Below are positions 57,031 through 64,000 of a DNA stretch of 64,000 nt, piece after piece. The notes under the pieces were generated by a model. The model did no database searches. It was not told the origin of the DNA and worked only from the letters and a program-made list of their open reading frames with translations. Numbering within the stretch: position 1 is the stretch's first letter; each line of letters begins with the position of its first letter. Source of the stretch: Platerodrilus igneus (Eukaryota; Arthropoda; Insecta; Coleoptera; Lycidae); the NCBI GenBank assembly GCA_036346225.1, contig JARFIW010001739.1:10333001-10397000 (forward strand). The letters are read 5' to 3'. A program made the position numbers and the translations under genes.

Positions 57031-57712
57031 CTTTGATTTACACCAGTCCCTGACATAGAATTCGTAAATACTCTGCAAAGACTGGCATTCAGCCAAAAGA
57101 TTTTTTTTGAGATAATGCCCTGCAATAATGAGACTCCGTTGCAGGTTTAGAGTGTAAAAATTGAATTAAGTATTCACGTGCATCTTTAAAAGGCTGTATT
57201 CCACTGGATAATCTTCGTCGATGTATACTAGGGGCACGTGCCCCAAAAGTGCTTTTCCAATGATGAACTGTCCACTGTCTAATCCCAGCAGTATTAGGAA
57301 ACATGGTCCTACATACCCTTTGATCTTTTTCCTTCGCTCTCAAAAAATATTGAAAAGATTGCCCTCTGTTCGTTTCGTATTCTTTTCTTAGGTTTCGATG
57401 CCTTTTAGTTGACACAAATATAACTTAATTATTGATATAAACTTTATTTTCGCCCCATAATTGTTGCCAAAACGACTTAAAAATATGTTTCCTTTCATTT
57501 TCAGCAATTACAGGACACTACCTAATGTCTTTATCTATTGATTTACATTTGCATCTTGGTTTCATAGTTCGAGGTTCCTTAGGCTTATTATAACACCATT
57601 TTTCATTTTGTTATACTCTACCTAAATAATGTTTACCATTTTCTCGTAATTTTTTATTTTTCTGAGCAAACCATGCTGATTCCTGGATTTGGAAACGTTT
57701 TTTACGAATTTT
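57023..57712 (-). pseudogene. DDE-like element protein, middle part
   Basis: On - from 57712: IRKKRFQIQESAWFAQKNKK, KEPRTMKPRCKCKSIDKDIR (a Cys-containing patch) and RKHIFKSFWQQLWG are followed, in the open frame 57415-57089, by KEKDQRVCRTMFPNTAGIRQ and SKPATESHYCRALSQKK. After a frameshift near 57105, an EFYVRDWCKSKGQ-like stretch joins, across the hAT element, the part at 36607. The order fits the repeat-associated arthropod family named above. Confidence 0.7.
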
Positions 57713-57727
57713 ACTTTTTTTTGGATA

Positions 57728-58297
57728 TGCGAGTTAAGGTTCGTGGCTGGGAGCGGTCCTTTTTAAAAAACCATTTTCAACTTCTTAACAAATTTATTTA
57801 TATTTATACAGAGTTGACTTGGAATTTTGACAAATTAGTTTAAATTTTACTCTAAGTCGAAATACATTAATTAATTGTAAAAATGAGGAATGTAACGAAC
57901 TGCAAGGTTAAAACTGAACGATGGATTGATTGTCGTCGACTGGGGCTCCCGGGCCTTATATAATATCCCTACCCTCTCACATGGCTGTGGGAACTTGCAG
58001 ATCTCATGTCTGCTTACATTTAACTCTCTTCATTCATACATTGTTGCGATCTTAATTCTAAGTAATCTTGGTGCGTGCCCGTCTGCGACCGCCTATGACC
58101 TGACATCTGCAGTGTCATTTATCGTTTGTGCTACAAAGTAGCGCTTCCGTTCCCATGAACGTTAATAAACTGTATGAGTTGTCCTTCATTTACAATGTTG
58201 CACTTCACTTAGCGCATTTCTTAATGTTTCTAATAATTTCCTAATTCATTCTATTTCTTTATGTATAATTCAATTGGGGGGATACATAGCTTGCGTA
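57728..58297 (-). repeat. LTR-like repeat, - copy inside the DDE-like gene
   Basis: Reverse complement of 52713-53308: AATGCGCTAAGTGAAGTGCA, GTTCATGGGAACGGAAGCGC, GACACTGCAGATGTCAGGTC, ATTATATAAGGCCCGGGAGC and CCACGAACCTTAACTCGCA in the same order. The TATA box is better here. It interrupts the DDE-like gene between 58298 and 57712. Confidence 0.7.
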
Positions 58298-58845
58298 AGA
58301 AGATAAATTTAATTCGGTGTCTAAATATGGAACCAAATTAACATATTTGTCTGGTCAACATCGGATATATTATCCCAAATAGTAGATTCTATGGGGTAAA
58401 TTTGGGATTGATGTTGCTCATCAGGGTTATTCATTTCTGGTATTAGTATAGCTACATTATCACTATTATCGGATATATCAGTCATCATGAGTTCTATCTG
58501 GTTGATGTCCAAGGTAGTTAGTTATTCGTGGCTTTCTGATGGTTTCACTGCAATCCGGTCTTGAATAGGAACATCTATTATTCTATTATTAAAAATAATT
58601 AAATTGGTGATGGGTAGTGTATCAATTAAATCTATTTCGACGTTTTGAAGGATTTCAAAATTATTGCTACATCGGTTTGCTTCAGTAATAGATTGAATTA
58701 TTGTAAAGAGTGCATCTACATTTGCTTCTGGGCTTTGATATAAATTATTATATTCATTTAAATGCATCTGTTTATTGTCTTCAAACTGGGAAGCGTTTTT
58801 CATTTTTGCAGACACCATCTCTATCATTCTTTTAGCACGTCACAT
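58298..58845 (-). pseudogene. DDE-like element protein, N-terminal part
   Basis: On - an AG acceptor-like TTTCCTTTTTCAG precedes ATG at 58845-58843. The second codon is TGA (58842-58840), after which RAKRMIEMVSAKMKNASQ continues. A TAA at 58524-58522 is followed in the same frame by DINQIELMMTDISDNSDN, ending at 58321. The region is acidic and Asn-rich and of low conservation, as expected for the N-terminus of this family. The start choice is tentative. Confidence 0.5.
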
Positions 58846-61800
58846 CTGAAAAAGGAAACCTCATCTCAGTATTACAGGATATAAGTACGAGTTTTATTAA
58901 TATACATCCTACTGTTGCTTTTGCTAGAGAAATATTTAAAAAAGAGTGCATTTTTATGTAATATCCAGAAATGGCTTTACGATGCTCTAGTAGAAGTATA
59001 GGCTGATCAACTTGGAACAATGTTTATCTTTTGAACATTATTAAAAATTATTTAAAACAACCACTTATTATAATGACATTTAATTATTATTAGAAATCTT
59101 ATGGAAACTATTCTATGTAAAGCAGCTATATTCCACATCTACATAACAACAACATTTATGAAAAACAGTCAAGTCCCATTAATAAAATAAACAGATTTTG
59201 ACATTCATTTATTGACTAAATGCACAATCAAACTAAACAAATATTTAGTGTTCTCTAAAAAGTACTTACCTTTATTGACTAACTTGAATAATTAAAATAA
59301 AAACCGATAAAAATAACAAAATTGAGCACAGAAGCACAATGTACTCTTATCTTGACAAGCTTACTGCACGTGTTACTGTGAAGTTGACTGTGTTTACGCA
59401 GAAAAATTACTCAACTGGACTTATTTGGTATTCGCATCATCTAATATTTCAGTTTCTTGTAAATAAGATTACTTAGCTGTTTAACGAATCAACGGAGAAA
59501 ATTCAAATCTTTTGACGTCACCAAAAACTCAATTTACCTAAAAATTAAACTTAGCAGGTTAACACTTTAGACCGACGTAATGTTGCTTTAAGGATATTCT
59601 TCTTACCACGCAAGCTGTTGATTTCCACAACACAAAGTGAATCATGACAATTTACTAGTGCTATGGAGACCATCAACCGACACCGTCAGAAAATATCTTC
59701 AACTGTTTATAGTAAGATAGACTGCACGTTGAAAACGTTTACTTTAGCCTAGGTGGTGAGAAAGCCTTTAAATAGGTGTTGCCCTTTGACTGTTTTTAAA
59801 TAGTTTTGTTTCCGATGTAACATTTTTATAAACTTCTACTATATTATAGGATGTTACGGTCTATCCACATGCCGTATTGGTATTAACATTTGCTTATAGA
59901 ATAAATACATGTAGTGTTTGATATTACGCAATATATAACGCTCTAATTTTATCGTATTTTTCGCGAATTCTAACGACGTACGTTTCTTATGGTCGGATGC
60001 ACTAGGCGAGAAGTACCGAGGTTAGTTGTGTTCAAGTATCATACGAGTTCAGACAACCTTCGTAATTTTGAAGCACGACTTGCAAATTACTCTATAGATT
60101 TTGTAATAGATAGGATTAATATGTTATAGAAAATCTAACTTTCCGTTCTAACCAACGGTTCCTATAAAATATATACAAAATTTAATTTAATTGCTTTTTA
60201 ATATTTATAGAAATAACGTTATCGTAGTTTTATGTTATTAAAGTTTTACATAATTTAGGGACTAACATTTTTAGACGTAATGTTATCATGATTTTATTCG
60301 GATAAAATTTTATATAATTCATGTATTAACTACGTAATGGATTTATCTAATTAAACATCATGCAGCTGTTTCCATGCTAAAAGTTATGGAGGGGATCTAA
60401 GATGTTATGCTTTTTGTTTTTATAAAGTTCATCCCAAAACCTAGATGTTTGTAAAACCTGTGGATTGTACCTGTTTTTGGTTTGGTAACGAAAATGATTT
60501 CTTCAGTAGACAGGTAAGTCAAATCTATTACTTTGTTTGTTTTCCGAACAGAAAACATCTCCATAACGTCGGATAGTCAATAGAAATTCCTTTGTTTTTA
60601 CATTTGTTTTTAGAGATCTTAAACATTCTTAATACACATTTATTTAAAATGTTCCGGACCAGAACTATCATACAAAGTTTATTAAAAGTGGTGAGCTTTT
60701 AGCATTTGTTTCTAGAAAGCAACCATATGTTACTTGACAACTTTTGTTTCCCCATGTGGTAAATTTGATTCTTAGATATCTTTCTATAGTTATTAAAGGT
60801 TATATTTTTACATTAGAAAGTACGTTTTTAAATAAATTTTAAGCAAGAATTGTGTTAAAAAACTCACATATAAATTTGTAAGGAAGACCGATCTCACTTT
60901 CATATTTGAATCGCAGTTAATTACGTTCATAACTTAAAAATCTAAGATTTGGTCATTGATTTAAAAGTTGTCCTTTATCGTGTAATGTAAAGATGAATCT
61001 TTTTACCGAACTGAACTTTTAACACCTCAAGGTTATTGAATTTAATCTTTAAATCTTTTATTGAAACATTTATTGTTTAAACATACATTCCAATATTCAA
61101 CCGAAGTTTTCTAACAACTTCAGACAAGGAGATTTTCTTATGTACACACTATAGCCATGTTTATTATAATTTTTTTGTTTTGTTCAATGATGAAATTGTT
61201 AAATCATTAACATATGTTGTTTGTGCGAGTCCATATTTTTTACTGAGGCGATCTTGATGTACATGAATGTTTACGGTAAAATCTTAAAACCTTCAGAGAT
61301 TCACCTAAACATTATTATTTATTTTATTATTATTTTAAGAAGCAAACTACTATTTGCCTTTGTATTCTAATAACTTGATTTTATTTTAGGTATACCCTGT
61401 TCAAAGTCAATCTTTTGTTATTAGACATTTTTCTTTGGGAATCGTATAACATCCATAGGGTCATAACAACTAGTATTTCAACGGATGTAGTGGCGCCTGA
61501 TTTTAATTCTTTTATATCTTGGCTTTACAGTGAACTTTACATTGCTCTAACGCTGAAGTAACGTACAGACCTAACAAACAGAATTTTATCATCTTAGACG
61601 CGGGCAAAAGTCCTTTCACCGATGATGGATAATTGGTGGTTGAAATACATATTTAGTGTTTAATATAACTTGAAGTGAGAGGTTTTTATTATATTAAATG
61701 TAAAATCTTGCTACACATTTTAGCGTCTATTATACAATTTTTTGTTGTAACTGCTCTTGGCGAAAGAAAGATTCCTTTTCAGAAACCAGCACCCCTTTTT

Positions 61801-62769
61801 AGTATGTTGTTGAAACAACTGGGAGACGATCCTTAAAGTGGTCTGTACTTTAATACTGACGTCAACAAAACGGCCACCACAGAGATGGGTTGTTATGGTA
61901 TTCCGTGCAGACAAGAAAGAAAGCAGCAAAGTATGTAGAGAAAATCGTCTACACCGAATACCGCAAGAAAAATAGGGACAGAATGGTAGAATCGAACTCT
62001 AAAAGAATTAGAATTTGGGTTTGCATAATAACGTCGTAGAGTGGCGTGTGTAATATAGAAAAAAAAGAATTAAAAACCTCAGTAAAAAAAACTATGTTAC
62101 AAACAAACAGTCCCGAAAGAATATTTGCAAACGTGACAAACGCACACTTACGTAATCCTTTGTTAGAACGTGATGTACACTTCATCAATTGACATATAGT
62201 GCAGTACAAAACTAAACATTTTAAAATATCGCGAATAAAATCTTATTATCTAAACGCAACAATACTTTTGACATGTTCCAGCCCTATATATGTACCAGAA
62301 ATAAAGAAATAATACAGTAACACCTCCGAGAAATTATACAGTAACATCTGCTTTAGGAAGCGCACCTAGTAAGATTTAAGAACATAACATTCAAATTTCA
62401 AATTGCAAGTTGTTGACGTTAACATTAATTTATACAAAAAGGTAAACAGCAGAAAAATACTCTGACGCAAGCGTGTTGGATTGTGCATTTGGTAACGTGG
62501 GATCTGCAATTTATTGCGAAATCAATCAAGAAGAAGTGTCTATCTTCCAAAACAGCAACACAAATATAGCATACAAAAAAATGCACTGTACCCGGAGATA
62601 TCTTCTCTTTGATACCATCTTAGGATGAGAAAATGCGGCTGCATTTGCTACGGCTGAGTGCTGGAACCACCAACTTAACTATACTAGCATAAAACGTATT
62701 TTTAAAGCGCAACTTTACAGAACAATCGGCTAGTAAGAGGACGAAACAAATAATAGCGACGAAATAAGT
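58846..62769. other. AT-rich stretch, no recognised gene
   Basis: Contains the terminal-repeat relic at 59549-59577 and short unrecognised frames (61720-61929 and 61949-62209 on -). A GC-balanced spot lies at 61780-62030. Nothing else could be supported. Confidence 0.5.
59549..59577. repeat. Single end of the 24.5-kb MITE family with shared flank
   Basis: ACTTAGCAGGTTAACACTTT plus AGACCGACG is the reverse complement of 24518-24545 with one difference (TTAA here, ATAA there). Confidence 0.7.
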
Positions 62770-62940
62770 ATGAGCGATTTTCAAAAGTTAAACTTTTATT
62801 TATACAACTTTGAGACCGACGGGGATACGCAACATAAAACCATTCCCAGCAAGAGAATATTAAATATTCTACGTAACGCAATCAAAATATATGCCAGACA
62901 ACGGCGAAACGCAATAAAAAAGGCAAAATCCGATAATTAA
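62770..62940 (+). CDS. Unrecognised 56-codon reading frame, basic C-terminus
   Basis: Begins MSDFQKLNFYLYNFETDGDT and ends ARQRRNAIKKAKSDN. It has a charged, helical-looking basic end (IKIYARQRRNAIKKAK). It is more balanced in base composition than its surroundings, but short. The DNA on both sides (62460-63420) has a similar composition with many stops, so this may be the best-preserved piece of an old element. Confidence 0.25.
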   Translation: MSDFQKLNFYLYNFETDGDTQHKTIPSKRILNILRNAIKIYARQRRNAIKKAKSDN

Positions 62941-64000
62941 TTCCATTCAATTTCGTTGTTCGCATGAGATAGCAAAATATATTGTAAAACATCTAAGCGA
63001 GTTATGCAATCAGGCACACAGCCAAAGACAGCTATTTGCCCAACTTTTAGGAAAGAATAGAGGTTTGTATTATTATCGATCTACGCTACGAAGCTACCAG
63101 GAATGACTTAATTAGCAGACGGATTTTGTTATCCATAAACTTAAGCGAGCTCGAACGCCTACAAATAACGAAATAGAATTTCACATTAGACGAGCAAGAA
63201 AACAATCCAATTAAAGTATTAAATGAGCGAGAAGCTTTAAGAGGCAAAATTTTTGATACTTATAACTAATAACCAGTACATATTTTAAGGAAAGAGGAAA
63301 TATTAAAGCGTTAGGAAAAGAAAATGCTTGTTCGCTTAACGAATTTACTATTAGAAATAATAAGCAGCGGCTAGAATGTGTTACAGGGAATTGATTAGGC
63401 AAGTTTCTAGCTGTTTAACGAGCAGCAGACATTTCAAAGAAGTTATAAAAGGTGTTAGGATATATTCCACGTACTGAGGTAGATTTTTATACAGGACGGT
63501 TTATACGTATTTGTTAAGCTGGTATAATGAGAATAACGTATAAAGGGTTTAGATTAGAGTTTTTAATTAAGGTAGTTACCAATTACTGCGGAATTGCTCT
63601 ATTTCAAGAAGTTACCGTAACATGGTATTTGACAAAAAAATGCGAACAAAATTAATTTTGCCCGTTAGGAAATTGCACGCGTGCTATTGGCGCTTTCAGT
63701 TATTACGTCGACAAAACAGGACTGTGACATTTGCGATAAGTGTATGTTTGCTCTAGACAAGTCTTGATGCACCTTTTTTAACGATACAAGTTAAGGAATT
63801 TTTACACAAACAAGTATAAATGTTGCAATAAGGAAATTAGAACCTATATATTAATACATGCGTGGTATATAATTATGGATAATATTTATTTTTGATTATT
63901 TAATCGGGGTTGAGGGGTTGCATTTTGGGTAATGTTTTAAAAATTGTTTACACGAATTTTTGAAACGTTACATAATGAAATATAAACATAAAGATAAAAA
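62941..64000. other. Right end of window, no recognised gene
   Basis: Composition at 62950-63420 resembles decayed coding DNA (for example TTCACATTAGACGAGCAAG at 63179). After that it is AT-rich. Confidence 0.4.

Overview
The window looks like repeat-rich, AT-rich nuclear DNA from an arthropod, most likely an insect. Nothing prokaryotic is visible. Almost every recognisable coding stretch belongs to a transposable element: Jockey-, RTE/BovB- and R1-clade LINEs, a tRNA-derived SINE pair, BEL/Pao, two Ty3/gypsy elements, Penelope-like fragments, a ZMYM1-like hAT element and a DDE-like element. I recognise no host gene with confidence.

Left part, 1-10.8 kb: a decayed Jockey-clade LINE on + is split by two SINEs (1087-1638) and then by an RTE/BovB-like LINE on - (about 2573-10828). 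The RTE copy carries tandem repeats and a 78-codon unexplained reading frame (3.4-4.7 kb). Its 5' part was hit by an R1-clade LINE on + (6355-10510), which is bounded by an exact 14-bp target duplication.

Middle part, 11-26 kb: a diverged inverted repeat pair (11.4 and 24.0 kb), a long decayed BEL/Pao element on - (about 13.0-17.65 kb), AT-rich non-coding DNA, inverted Penelope-like fragments (19.94-23.46 kb), a CpG-rich patch and a small TTAA-type MITE.

Gypsy-1, 26294-35284, lies on -. It has two almost identical 1.69-kb LTRs, a clear PBS and PPT, and nearly complete gag-pro-pol broken by a few frameshifts and stops.

Right part, 35.7-58.9 kb, is one nested stack. A DDE-like element on - (58845 to about 35694) is cut by a hAT transposon (36608-57022) that has matching terminal inverted repeats and a perfect 8-bp duplication, TCTTGACC. 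The hAT transposase gene is in turn split by gypsy-2 (41503-51878) and by a 2.7-kb insertion that contains an LTR-like repeat and a 45-bp minisatellite. A second, inverted copy of that LTR-like repeat cuts the N-terminal part of the DDE-like gene. From 59 to 64 kb I see only AT-rich DNA with one terminal-repeat relic and a 56-codon reading frame.

The two LTRs of gypsy-1 differ mostly by homopolymer-length changes. Some frameshifts in the younger elements could therefore be sequencing errors rather than real mutations.
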